64,000 nucleotides of DNA from Shewanella denitrificans OS217 (lineage in GTDB: Bacteria; Pseudomonadota; Gammaproteobacteria; Enterobacterales; Shewanellaceae). Positions 53,786 through 62,562 of the stretch are shown piece after piece (the first letter of the stretch is position 1; each line of letters starts with the position of its first letter). The position numbers were made by a program, and so were the translations under genes. Under the pieces are notes generated by a model. The model was given only the letters and a program-made list of their open reading frames with translations, was not told where the DNA came from and did not search any database. Location: contig NC_007954.1 of NCBI RefSeq assembly GCF_000013765.1, positions 3,658,001 to 3,722,000 on the forward strand, given 5' to 3'.

Positions 53786-55204
53786 TTAGCCTGGAATGTG
53801 CTGTTTTAAAGTTTCCTTACAAATATGGATATACATAGGTCTTAGCGTGTTCTGATTTTTTTTAGTCAAAGGATAAATTTCAATAACTTGAGGCGCTTTA
53901 TACTTAATTTCCCAAATATTTCTAGGCGTACCAAAATTGGAATCAAATGTACCGGTGATAATATCACCACTACATCTAGGTAAATCAAATGAGGCTGAAA
54001 ATTTGCCTAAGGCATTTGTTGTTACTATTTTATGTATCTGTTCACCATTAACCACGGTTGCTACAACCATTTTCTCGCCAACAAGAGGGCTGCCGCTAGA
54101 GTCTACAACCTTGCCACCAGCACTCAGATTTGAGAACGCTTCAGTGTGGACATAGTCAACCAAATCAGTCAAATTACGATCTGTAGTCCACACATCAAAA
54201 TCTGCAAATTTAGCGAATGAGTTACTTGTGGTAATTTTATAATTATTTAGCGCTGATGGTATTGTACTTGGCTTTGCTAGCGTACGAATATAATAAGTCG
54301 CTCCTGCGCTGCCATTGGCGTTAATTAATTGATCATGAGGTAAAACCTGCCACGCGCCAGCATTAAAAATTTCAACTTGATGCTCTGCACTACCACTAAC
54401 ATTAATCTTAAGTTCAGTCTCATTGCTTTTAAGCTTATAGCCAAAGTAATCCACATCTTCTGGATTATCTAGGTTACCTGTTACAATTTGACCTACCGTA
54501 ATAGCTGGAATCTTGCTCGTAATATCACTATCGTTTGGTTCAAAATTATCGTAACTGCTGAAGCTATTACCGATAAGGTTAAACGCACCTCCAGCACCAG
54601 ACATTAGCTCTGCAACTAATATGTAGCTTGCTTTAGGTAACACGGCGTAGGCTTTCTCTATAATACCTGCAGCATTTTCACTACTATCCACATGAGCTAG
54701 AATGCCCTGGGTGTCATCATACTGATATAAATAAAGATTAAAATTTGATGCCATATCTGCTGCGAGTAATTGACCTACTACTTTAGATTTCTGGCTCAAG
54801 GGCATAACGAAACAGTGCTGTTCTCCTACACTGGAGATTGTATCCGTATAAACAATATCTTCACTCAGATTATAAGCTTGTGCACAATTGATCTGATGAG
54901 GAGCGGCACTGGTAGTATTAGCCACCTTAGGACTCTCCATCATTAAACCTCTTAACTTGGCCCCTCCTTGTACTTTTGACAAGGATGTTCTAAGTGAAGT
55001 AACTAAATTTACTTTAGTTTCTCTAGGAATATTTCGCCCTTCACCTATAGGAAAATTATCAAGGATATCTGCCGTTGATAATTCAATATACACCTCTGAA
55101 GAAACATCAGCGGCTGGATCAGCTTGGTCAGAGATAGCAGTGCCTGCGAAGGCTAATGGAGTGGTAAAGACTGAGATTAACGCAATAAATTTTAACGACT
55201 TCAT
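53786..55204 (-). CDS. Exported protein with pre-peptidase-like beta domains
   Basis: A 472-residue secreted or periplasmic protein. Signal peptide MKSLKFIALISVFTTPLAFA. Two regions look like bacterial pre-peptidase C-terminal (PPC) beta-sandwich domains: QHCFVMPLSQKSKVVGQLLA with NFNLYLYQYDD near residue 135, and DNFEPNDSDITSKIPAITVG with VDYFGYKLKSNETELKINVSG near 220. A carboxypeptidase-regulatory-like module follows (GKVVDSSGSPLVGEKMVVAT near 365). No protease triad is present. It is a single gene, and its role is probably binding or surface assembly. Confidence 0.68.
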   Translation of the reverse strand: MKSLKFIALISVFTTPLAFAGTAISDQADPAADVSSEVYIELSTADILDNFPIGEGRNIPRETKVNLVTSLRTSLSKVQGGAKLRGLMMESPKVANTTSAAPHQINCAQAYNLSEDIVYTDTISSVGEQHCFVMPLSQKSKVVGQLLAADMASNFNLYLYQYDDTQGILAHVDSSENAAGIIEKAYAVLPKASYILVAELMSGAGGAFNLIGNSFSSYDNFEPNDSDITSKIPAITVGQIVTGNLDNPEDVDYFGYKLKSNETELKINVSGSAEHQVEIFNAGAWQVLPHDQLINANGSAGATYYIRTLAKPSTIPSALNNYKITTSNSFAKFADFDVWTTDRNLTDLVDYVHTEAFSNLSAGGKVVDSSGSPLVGEKMVVATVVNGEQIHKIVTTNALGKFSASFDLPRCSGDIITGTFDSNFGTPRNIWEIKYKAPQVIEIYPLTKKNQNTLRPMYIHICKETLKQHIPG

Positions 55205-55361
55205 GTCATTTCCTTGTTTATTAATGAGCTTTTAGAATCAAGCTAAAGCCCAAAGGCTTACAACTAAAAAAACATCTAAAAATTGGATTGATTCCTATCA
55301 AACCTCTACAAGAATATCATGCAATACACTTTAAATTCAACACGATACAGAAAACAGATAC

Positions 55362-55390
55362 AAAAAAGCTGAAGACTCGCTTCAGCTTTA
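55362..55390 (-). terminator. Terminator after the small membrane protein
   Basis: Stem AAAGCTGAAG/CTTCAGCTTT around a five-base loop. On the minus strand it ends in TTTTTT. It resembles the hairpin at 13291-13325. Confidence 0.82.
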
Positions 55391-55418
55391 GCTGATACCA
55401 CTCAAATAACATGAGTGT

Positions 55419-55676
55419 TTAATTTGACGGCTCTTTTGGCTGTGCTTGCTCTGGTGCTTTGTAGAGTTTGACTAAATAATAAATATCAATCAGTACGATG
55501 AAGAAATTAACCAATGCCACTGGCAGCGCATCAATGGCCAAGCCATAGGCGACAAAAAGCGCTGCGCCCACAAGGTTCCACCAGCGAAGTTTCTTGATAT
55601 TGGCCATCATCAAAGATATTGCCACCACCACTGAGGCTAAATAGCCCACCCATTCCCAAATTACTGCGTGTTCCAT
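55419..55676 (-). CDS. Small inner-membrane protein, YgjV-like
   Basis: An 85-residue membrane protein with three hydrophobic helices: WEWVGYLASVVVAISLMMAN, RWWNLVGAALFVAYGLAI and VALVNFFIVLIDIYYLVKLY. The 'G-Y-x-A-S...N-I-K-K-L-R-x-W-N' start and 'N-x-x-I-x-x-x-D-I-Y-Y' end are typical of YgjV-like proteins related to PnuC-type transporters, but shorter. The tail is charged (APEQAQPKEPSN). The function is unknown. It has its own terminator. Confidence 0.7.
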   Translation of the reverse strand: MEHAVIWEWVGYLASVVVAISLMMANIKKLRWWNLVGAALFVAYGLAIDALPVALVNFFIVLIDIYYLVKLYKAPEQAQPKEPSN

Positions 55677-55795
55677 GGTTATTCCTAGTACTTATCAAAG
55701 AGAGTTAAGCAGAAGTTTAGCTTATTCTGCTTTTAGACTCGCCAAAAACTTAAGGCTAGCCAAAACTGAGACTTAGCCGGTTCTTAGTCCTAGTC

Positions 55796-56233
55796 TTAGC
55801 GCTCAACCACAGCGGCTGTCATGCGCGAAATGCAGCACAGTTCACCGGCGCTATTGTGGATAAGCACTTCCCATACCGAGCTGCGCTTACCTAAATGCAC
55901 CGGCTTAGTGGTGGCGGTTAACACCCCGTTACGAGACGCTTTTAAGTGATTGGCATTAATTTCTTGGCCAACACAATAAAAACGCTCAAAATCCACGGCG
56001 AAATTGGCCGCGTAACTGGCAACGGTTTCAGCCAGTGCGACATTGGCACCACCATGGACTATCCCTAGTGGGTTATGGATGGAGGGCGTTGCTGGCATAG
56101 TCGCCACCATGAAATCTTCACCAATTTCTGTGATTTGTATGCCTAAGGTCTGCATCAAGGTGCCTTTGCCATGCATACCTAAATCTAATTTTTGGCAATC
56201 TGCTAATGTGACTTCTCTAAACCAAATGCTCAT
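55796..56233 (-). CDS. Hotdog-fold acyl-CoA thioesterase, MenI/YdiI-like
   Basis: A 145-residue thioesterase starting at ATG 56233 (MSIWFREVTLADCQ), with AAGGA about 10 bases upstream; the frame extends to 56272 without a site. It is colinear with E. coli YdiI/MenI: GIQITEIGEDFMVATMPATP near residue 32, the active-site HNPLGIVHGGANVALAETVA (catalytic Glu) near 53, and GQEINANHLKASRNGVL near 88. YdiI releases DHNA from DHNA-CoA in menaquinone synthesis, and relatives act on benzoyl- or acyl-CoA. A menaquinone role is likely in Shewanella but not shown by neighbours. Confidence 0.85.
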   Translation of the reverse strand: MSIWFREVTLADCQKLDLGMHGKGTLMQTLGIQITEIGEDFMVATMPATPSIHNPLGIVHGGANVALAETVASYAANFAVDFERFYCVGQEINANHLKASRNGVLTATTKPVHLGKRSSVWEVLIHNSAGELCCISRMTAAVVER

Positions 56234-56324
56234 CAAACTATCCTTACAAAATTTTGGTCTCAGTCTACTCATAAGCGGGGGAAAATAAAATATTAATCAA
56301 GATGTTTCAAAAATAACCATAAAA

Positions 56325-56349
56325 AAAGGGACAGCTAGCTGTCCCTTCT
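56325..56349 (-). terminator. Terminator after the second subtilase
   Basis: Palindrome AAGGGACAGCT/AGCTGTCCCTT with a run of Ts on the minus strand, 36 bases beyond the stop. Confidence 0.82.
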
Positions 56350-56384
56350 TATGTCTATATTACTGACTTTATTATTGCTGTAAA

Positions 56385-58892
56385 TTAAAACTCGGCAACA
56401 ACAGGATCAGAACATAAGTTACCTGAGGCTTCACAGATTTGATAAGTCACTGAGGTGGTGGTCGCAGTAAAGCGGTCACGGTAGTTACCATCGTTATCTG
56501 TAGTGGCAACCATCGCACCATCACGCATGATGTTAACCGTTTCACCCATAGCGCCATCCCAGTTAAGGTCGACTAATGCACTTCCACGACGAGATAGACG
56601 TGTACGAGTCACGCCCGCAGTGATGCTGTGAGCAAACACTTCAACATCCATTGACTCGCTATCCATGTTACCTTCACTGTCTGTAACAGTCAGAGTAACA
56701 CTGTAGACACCCGCAGCAGCATAGCTGTGCACTGGGCTCATGTCGCTTGATGTTTGGGCATCACCAAAATCCCAGCTGTAGCTAACGATATCATCGTTAA
56801 TGTCAGAGCTAGTGTTAGTGAAGCTGGCTTCTAAGCCTTCAACTGAGTAGCTAAAACCTGCCACTGGCGCTGCAGGAGCTGCATCACCTAGGCCTGTGAT
56901 CACTAGACCCCAGTTGTTTAATGTGCCCACATCGGCACCGACGTTATCACTGACAGATAAGGTCCAAGCCCCTGTAGCCATTTCGCCATTAAATGCACTT
57001 AGGTCCCAAGACTTAACGATATTGTCGGCACTGCCACCTTCACGGTTATGCAATACAGCTTCAGTACCCGTAGGCGAAGTTAACTTGACAACCAAGTCAC
57101 CAATCCAAGTATGGCTAATATCGACGTTAGCAGTTAAACCAAATACCTGAACGGTATCTGTAACGTCAATTGTGCTGGTAATACCCGCTGGCGTATTGTC
57201 AGGGATAGCAACAGGCGTAGTGTTGTTATATGGGAAGTCAGTTAAACCCGCAGGGTAGACAGAAAGAGAAACCACTTTCGACTTCACGCTAGCGCCATCA
57301 TCACCGGTCACGGTAATGTCATAATCACCCCAAACAGCGCCTGAGTCTGTGGCTACATTTAAGGTAAAGCTATCACCAGCACCCGCAGTTGCCGCGGACA
57401 AGCTTACACCGTTAAGTGCAGGTTGAACGTCAACACTCAAAGCCACACTGCCATTCCAGCCAGCAACACTGCCGACACCAAAGTCATAACTTACCGCACT
57501 GCCCGCTTCAACACTTTGTGATGTTGGCGTAACAGTGAAACGATAGCCTGGTGCTGGGTTGGCTTGATCTAAGGCATTGGCCACGTTAAGACGAGTACCT
57601 GAAACCGTTTTGCCCGTTAGTGCAGCGTTCACATCCCCTGACACCATCAACAGCTCTTTCATTTCAACTGGTGATAAGTCTGGATTAAGCGACCATACCA
57701 AAGCTGCTGCACCTGTGACATGAGGCGTTGCCATGGAAGTACCAGAATAAGTGCTGTAGGTATTACCCGGTGTGGTAGATAAAATCGCTGAACCTGGCGC
57801 GCCCATATCAACACTGGTTAAGCCCCACTGTGAGAAGCTTGACATGTTGTCATTGCGGTCTGTACTGGCAATAGCCATTACTGCAGCTGAATCATAACTT
57901 GCTGGGTAGCTTGGGGTGACATCATTGTCAGATGCACCGTTACCCGCTGCCGCTAAGAATAAAATGCCTGCATCACCTGCGCTGTCGATTGAATCCTTTA
58001 ACGCTTGGCTAAAGCCACCGCCGCCCCAAGAGTTGTTGGTCGCTCTGACATCAACACCATGGTTAAGCTTAAGGTTGGTCATGTAGTCAATACAAGAAAT
58101 CGCACCGGCTGTCGAACCTGAACCGCTAGCATCCAGGAATTGACAGCCTATGATGCTCACATCCCAGTTAACACCCACAACACCGACGCCATTATTACCT
58201 TTAGCGCCAATAGTGCCCGATACGTGCGTACCGTGGCCATTGCCATCCATAGGGTCGCCATTGTTAGCATTGGCGTTAAAACCATGCACGTCATCGATTA
58301 CGCCGTTGCCATCGTTATCTATACCATCTGCAGGGATTTCACCTGGGTTAGTCCAGATATTTCCCTGTAAATCTGGGTGGTTATAATCAACACCCGTATC
58401 GATAACCCCAACCACTACACCTGTGCTACCTGTGGTGATATCCCATGCTTCAACCGCATCGATATCTGCATCTGCTGTGCCACCATTTTGGCCAGTGTTA
58501 TTCATGCCCCAAAGGCTGACAAAGTCAGGGTCATCGGGCACACCAATGGCTCTCACTATGTAATTTGGTTCAGCATATTTTACCGCGGGATGCTTACTGA
58601 TCATCTTAATAGCAGCGTGAACGTCAGCACCTTTTCTTAGGGATATTTGTGCTAACTTACCGCCCATCACATGCTTAAATTTATCATCAACACCATCACG
58701 ATTTAAGTCACGTAATGTCCCACCGACGATGCGCTGCGCCGATGAACGCTCGTAATTTGTTACATTGTCTTTATAGACAACTAAAATGCTGTCTTTTTCA
58801 TAAGTTACAGTAGATTTAGCCATTGCTGGCGCTACTGTTAATGCCATAGCACCGGCAATGGCCATTGCTACTGGAGTCTTTTTATTCAACAT
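56385..58892 (-). CDS. Secreted S8 subtilisin-like protease with P domain and PKD domain
   Basis: An 835-residue extracellular protease. The signal peptide is MLNKKTPVAMAIAGAMALTVAPAMA. An I9-type propeptide covers about residues 30-110. The peptidase domain has Asp in GVVVGVIDTGVDYNHPDL near 163, His in GNGHGTHVSGTIGA near 220, and Ser in YSGTSMATPHVTGAAAL near 385. It also has calcium-type loops such as DGIDNDGNGVIDDVHG. A proprotein-convertase P domain follows (IPDNTPAGITSTIDV; LNNWGLVITG near 660), then a PKD domain (YSWDFGDAQTSSDMSPVHSY near 705) and a C-terminal fibronectin-like part. No GlyGly-CTERM is present, unlike the other subtilase. It is divergent from csgB. Confidence 0.92.
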   Translation of the reverse strand: MLNKKTPVAMAIAGAMALTVAPAMAKSTVTYEKDSILVVYKDNVTNYERSSAQRIVGGTLRDLNRDGVDDKFKHVMGGKLAQISLRKGADVHAAIKMISKHPAVKYAEPNYIVRAIGVPDDPDFVSLWGMNNTGQNGGTADADIDAVEAWDITTGSTGVVVGVIDTGVDYNHPDLQGNIWTNPGEIPADGIDNDGNGVIDDVHGFNANANNGDPMDGNGHGTHVSGTIGAKGNNGVGVVGVNWDVSIIGCQFLDASGSGSTAGAISCIDYMTNLKLNHGVDVRATNNSWGGGGFSQALKDSIDSAGDAGILFLAAAGNGASDNDVTPSYPASYDSAAVMAIASTDRNDNMSSFSQWGLTSVDMGAPGSAILSTTPGNTYSTYSGTSMATPHVTGAAALVWSLNPDLSPVEMKELLMVSGDVNAALTGKTVSGTRLNVANALDQANPAPGYRFTVTPTSQSVEAGSAVSYDFGVGSVAGWNGSVALSVDVQPALNGVSLSAATAGAGDSFTLNVATDSGAVWGDYDITVTGDDGASVKSKVVSLSVYPAGLTDFPYNNTTPVAIPDNTPAGITSTIDVTDTVQVFGLTANVDISHTWIGDLVVKLTSPTGTEAVLHNREGGSADNIVKSWDLSAFNGEMATGAWTLSVSDNVGADVGTLNNWGLVITGLGDAAPAAPVAGFSYSVEGLEASFTNTSSDINDDIVSYSWDFGDAQTSSDMSPVHSYAAAGVYSVTLTVTDSEGNMDSESMDVEVFAHSITAGVTRTRLSRRGSALVDLNWDGAMGETVNIMRDGAMVATTDNDGNYRDRFTATTTSVTYQICEASGNLCSDPVVAEF

Positions 58893-59303
58893 ATACTGGC
58901 TTCCTATCGTCCTTTTTATATCCCAGAACCGGCATTACAACCCTCACTGTCACTTCGCTAGCCTGCTGCTATTGGCGAAAACATCATGAAATCCGGCATT
59001 TTTTTTACCCTTGAATTGTTGTCACAATGTTAAAGATAAAGAAAGCCCACTCAGCTTAATTACGACTTAACTACTAGTCCCATTAGCCTATGAACATTAA
59101 AAAAACACGACCGAAAACAATGTATAAAGCTATTAAAACAGTGAGATATAGAATTTACTCTTTCATCTAAACGACTTATTTTTATTCAAATTTATAGCCA
59201 TAGGTGCAATTGTTTCATAAGTCTTCAGCCAGTAACTTGGGCATTGAATTTGATTCACCGAAGCAAAAATCATTTTGTTTCAACCATTGCAAAGGAGTGT
59301 TCA
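58893..59303. other. Divergent promoter region between the subtilase and csgBA
   Basis: 411 bases, AT-rich, no gene seen. It must hold the promoters of both operons. No CsgD-type site could be fixed by eye. Confidence 0.5.
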
Positions 59304-59732
59304 GTGCCAAGACAGCTAATACATTTTTTGGTCACTTGTCTCCTTCTGTGTAGCTTTGCACTTACTGCTGATGAATCAAAACAAGCTTATGAGATAGAGC
59401 TACCGGTAACCTTGCAAGGACTGCTTGAAAGTCATGGCCGAGACAATTTGGTCAATCTCTTTCAACATGGCAGCTTTAACCAAGCCATTTTGAGTCAAAC
59501 AGGCATAGAAAACAGTGCCTATTTAACTCAACTCGGTATAGGTAACCAGACAAGCGTTATCCAAATTGGCAGTAATAATGAACTTGAGCTGTTACAGCAA
59601 GGTGATAACAATCGCGCGGATGTCACTCAAATTGGTAATGATAATTTAATTCAAATTAATCAATTAGGCAGTGCAACGTTCGCTATTGAACAAATTGCTG
59701 ATAATGCAGCAATCACAATAACTCAGTACTAA
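59304..59732 (+). CDS. csgB: Curlin minor subunit CsgB (nucleator)
   Basis: Nucleates polymerisation of CsgA on the cell surface. I choose GTG 59304 (MPRQLIHFLVTCLLLCSFALT), because AAAGGAG lies 6 bases upstream and a signal peptide begins there; the frame extends to a TTG at 59244. The 142-residue protein has about four or five curlin repeats of roughly 22 residues with the X-X-Q-X-G-X-x-N pattern (LFQHGSFNQAILSQTGIENS, LGIGNQTSVIQIGSNNELEL, QQGDNNRADVTQIGNDNLIQ). E. coli CsgB is 151 residues. The csgA gene follows after 23 bases. Confidence 0.88.
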   Translation: MPRQLIHFLVTCLLLCSFALTADESKQAYEIELPVTLQGLLESHGRDNLVNLFQHGSFNQAILSQTGIENSAYLTQLGIGNQTSVIQIGSNNELELLQQGDNNRADVTQIGNDNLIQINQLGSATFAIEQIADNAAITITQY

Positions 59733-59755
59733 AAACTCTATACAGGGAGCGTCAA

Positions 59756-61252
59756 ATGAATTCGCATACTAAAAAAACCTTAATCGCATTAGCTATTGCC
59801 ACTACGTTTAGTGCACAAGCTTATGCCGCCAATGAAAATCAAGCCACTGTGACTCAAGATGGTACCGAGCAAGAAGTGACTGTTAGCCAAACCGGTAACC
59901 TTAACATCACCACAGTCTCTCAAGAGGGAAATTTACAAACTGCAGAAGTGACTCAAAACGGTGTTTGGAACGAGTCTTATATCGATTCTGTCGGTGATGA
60001 AAACTCAATAATCACAGAGCAAAGCGATGATTGGCACGTGTCTACAGTCAATGTAGGCGGCAATAATAATGAAGCCACTGTGACTCAGTCTGGCTTCTGG
60101 AACAAAAGCGTTGCCGATGTAACAGGCAATGACAACGGCGTTGAGGTGACTCAGGCTGGCGCAACAAACGAGTCAAACATTGAATTAGTGGGTGATGCCA
60201 ACTCTACTCTTGTGAACCAGAATGGCGATGACAACTTCAGTGTATTCCGTGTTCAAGGTAACGGCAACGACGGTGACATATCTCAAGAAGGTAATAACAA
60301 CCAGGCGGGTATGATTGCCCTTGATTTATCACCTAACGTGGGCAACAACAACGACGTAACCTTAGGTCAAGTAGGTGATGACAACCTAGCCGGCGTTCGC
60401 GGCGTTGCGGGTGATGATAACACTGTCACTATAATGCAAGAAGGCGACAACAACACTGGCTTTATCTATGCCCTAGAAGGTTCTGATAACGAAATCGATA
60501 TTGACCAGTTTGGTAATAACAACAATACGGTACTCCAGTTCGCCACTGGCAATGATAACGATGTTAGCGTATTACAAGACGGCAATGGCAACATGATCGG
60601 TGACACGAATACAGCCGTGATCAATGGCAGTAACAATCACATCGACATCGAGCAAACGGGCGACACCAATTTAGCAGAGTTTGAAGTCACTACAGACGAT
60701 AACGATGCAGACCTTGAACAAGATGGTAATAACAACTACGCCGCTTTTGGTACTTATGCTGGTAATGACAACGATTTTGACCTGTCCTCTGAAGGTAATG
60801 ATAACCAAATTTTCGCCTTCGCTATTGGTGAAGATAACGATGCCGACATCAGCCAAGAAGGTGATGAAAACTACGCTTACGTTGAAATGCAAGGTGACGA
60901 TAACGAAGTGGATGTTATCCAAGACGGTCTTGGTATGAATGAAGCTATCGTATCTGTAATGGGTTATGACAACACTGACATACGCGTTGCACAAGATGGT
61001 GATTTGAACCTGGTTGATTTAATCATCACAGGTGATGAGAACTTTGCCGACATAGCTCAAACAGGCTCAGCTAACTGGGTTGGCGGTACTGATGGTGTGG
61101 CTTCGTTCACAGTCAACGGCAATGAAAACAGCCTAACAATAGTGCAGACAGGTAATGATAACCTAGTTGAAGGTTCACAAACTGGCATGAACAATATTGC
61201 CAACGCGACCCAGATAGGTGATTTTAACGTCGCAACTATCGTACAGAACTAA
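59756..61252 (+). CDS. csgA: Giant curlin major subunit CsgA
   Basis: The main subunit of curli amyloid fibres, exported through CsgG. Signal peptide MNSHTKKTLIALAIATTFSA ends around AQAYA. The 498 residues are more than three times E. coli CsgA (151) and consist almost wholly of about twenty curlin repeats of 22-24 residues, alternating 'V-x-Q-x-G-x-x-N' strands with 'x-x-G-x-D/N-N' turns (VTQSGFWNKS, ISQEGNNNQA, IMQEGDNNTG, VIQDGLGMNE, IVQTGNDNLV). The middle repeats are very acidic, with many Asp-Asn turns such as GNDNDVSVLQDGNGN. The gene follows csgB with a GGGAG site and ends in a double terminator. Confidence 0.88.
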   Translation: MNSHTKKTLIALAIATTFSAQAYAANENQATVTQDGTEQEVTVSQTGNLNITTVSQEGNLQTAEVTQNGVWNESYIDSVGDENSIITEQSDDWHVSTVNVGGNNNEATVTQSGFWNKSVADVTGNDNGVEVTQAGATNESNIELVGDANSTLVNQNGDDNFSVFRVQGNGNDGDISQEGNNNQAGMIALDLSPNVGNNNDVTLGQVGDDNLAGVRGVAGDDNTVTIMQEGDNNTGFIYALEGSDNEIDIDQFGNNNNTVLQFATGNDNDVSVLQDGNGNMIGDTNTAVINGSNNHIDIEQTGDTNLAEFEVTTDDNDADLEQDGNNNYAAFGTYAGNDNDFDLSSEGNDNQIFAFAIGEDNDADISQEGDENYAYVEMQGDDNEVDVIQDGLGMNEAIVSVMGYDNTDIRVAQDGDLNLVDLIITGDENFADIAQTGSANWVGGTDGVASFTVNGNENSLTIVQTGNDNLVEGSQTGMNNIANATQIGDFNVATIVQN

Positions 61253-61270
61253 AATACAAACTTAGTTAAT

Positions 61271-61322
61271 AAATGCCTCTTTCAAGAGGCATAAAAAAAA
61301 GGAGCAATTGCTCCTTTTTTTA
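61271..61322. terminator. Double terminator after csgA
   Basis: Two hairpins in a row: ATGCCTCT-TTCA-AGAGGCAT (61273-61292) and AAGGAGCAATTGCTCCTT with flanking A and T runs, so the second can stop transcription from both sides. Confidence 0.85.
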
Positions 61323-61357
61323 TGCCCGCTCTTTTTATGTCAACAGAAGTTATTAGC

Positions 61358-62026
61358 TCAAGATTGAAATTCGAAATGCGCTTGGTAAGTTTGCGCCCAA
61401 CGCAGTAACTCGACTCGATTGCGGGATTGAGTTTTACGGAAAACTGAAGACAAGTGCGCCTTAACGGTATGCTCACTGATACATAATCGATGGGCAATTT
61501 CTTTATTTCTTGCACCACTGGACACTAATTGAATTATGGTTCTCTCACGATTGGTGAGCATCTGCAGCATGGCGATAGTATCTGCAGGCATATCATTATT
61601 CGCATCCAGCTTTTGTACTAACCGGCGGAAAATCCGACTAATCAAAGGTCTATCATACCAAAGTTCATTAGCCACCATCTTCCTAAGACCCGTAAGCATT
61701 AAATCCATTCGCTGATCAGCATATAACAGCCCACGCACCCCCAACAATAACGCCGATTCTTGATCCAGAGAGCCGCGTTCAACTTGGTATAAGGCCACCG
61801 GGACATGGTTAACCAAACGAGACACCAATAGAGGGATACCCTTGTTATCTAAGGCCGCGCCTTTTTGGGCTATCATATAGAAACTATTAATTTTTTTCTC
61901 TTGTTCTAACTCTGAGGCTTGTCTTACGATACGGGTTTTCATTCCGATTGATTCGGCTAAAATAGCCAAGTGGCAAGGCGCTGCCACCTGATGTAAAAAT
62001 ACTAATTCGTCGATATTTGAACTCAT
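61358..62026 (-). CDS. csgD: CsgD-type LuxR-family regulator
   Basis: A 222-residue transcription regulator, probably of the adjacent curli genes. I choose ATG 62026 (MSSNIDELVFLHQV), with GGGAG 6 bases upstream; the frame extends to 62050. The N-terminal 130 residues form a receiver-like domain without the phosphorylatable Asp pocket, as in CsgD (FYMIAQKGAALDNKGIPLL; LLLGVRGLLYADQRMDLMLTG). The C-terminal LuxR helix-turn-helix is LTNRERTIIQLVSSGARNKE, followed by ISEHTVKAHLSSVFRKTQS. It is convergent with csgA and is the most likely master switch for biofilm matrix here. Confidence 0.85.
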   Translation of the reverse strand: MSSNIDELVFLHQVAAPCHLAILAESIGMKTRIVRQASELEQEKKINSFYMIAQKGAALDNKGIPLLVSRLVNHVPVALYQVERGSLDQESALLLGVRGLLYADQRMDLMLTGLRKMVANELWYDRPLISRIFRRLVQKLDANNDMPADTIAMLQMLTNRERTIIQLVSSGARNKEIAHRLCISEHTVKAHLSSVFRKTQSRNRVELLRWAQTYQAHFEFQS

Positions 62027-62562
62027 ACATCGCTCCCTAAACGCGTCCATTCTTAGCTGGTATTACTTAGGCATTTTCACCATAACACAGCTAAACCAAA
62101 TTCTGTAGTTAACATCCTGATAACTTAGTGGGTGAATTCTGACTAGTTCAAGGGATGAATCCATCAGCTAAAAGTATTAAACATTTCTAGCGCAAAGTAA
62201 ATTTCAGCATATAACCCATTAAAACAGATTAAAACTTGAATTCTAAACCGTTTTACAAATTAAAAGATCACTTTACTCTTTACATCAAGCTAAGCGAGTT
62301 CCTTAAATTCAACGATCATCCACAGTTAACTAACCCTACTTTCTACAAGAAATATGAATATTTTTCAGCCCATAAATAGAGTTGTAACTCTAAAAATTAT
62401 TTCTATGAGTTTGTTATATAGAGCAATTAATTCACAGGTTCGATTGTTCTAAAATTAGAATATTAACTTTAGACGTCCAGCGCTCCACAACTGTGAAAAA
62501 AAGTGCTACTTTGGTTCAAATTCAACATTTCATCTACAACTGAGCAAAGAGGCAGACAAACA
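62027..62562. other. Divergent promoter region between csgD and serA
   Basis: About 536 bases, AT-rich, no gene or stable hairpin recognised. A long leader before csgD is usual, as its expression is under many controls. Confidence 0.5.

Noticed and set aside
60671..60994. Open frames opposite and beside csgA
   Set aside because: They come from the repetitive codon structure of the curlin repeats and have no independent support.
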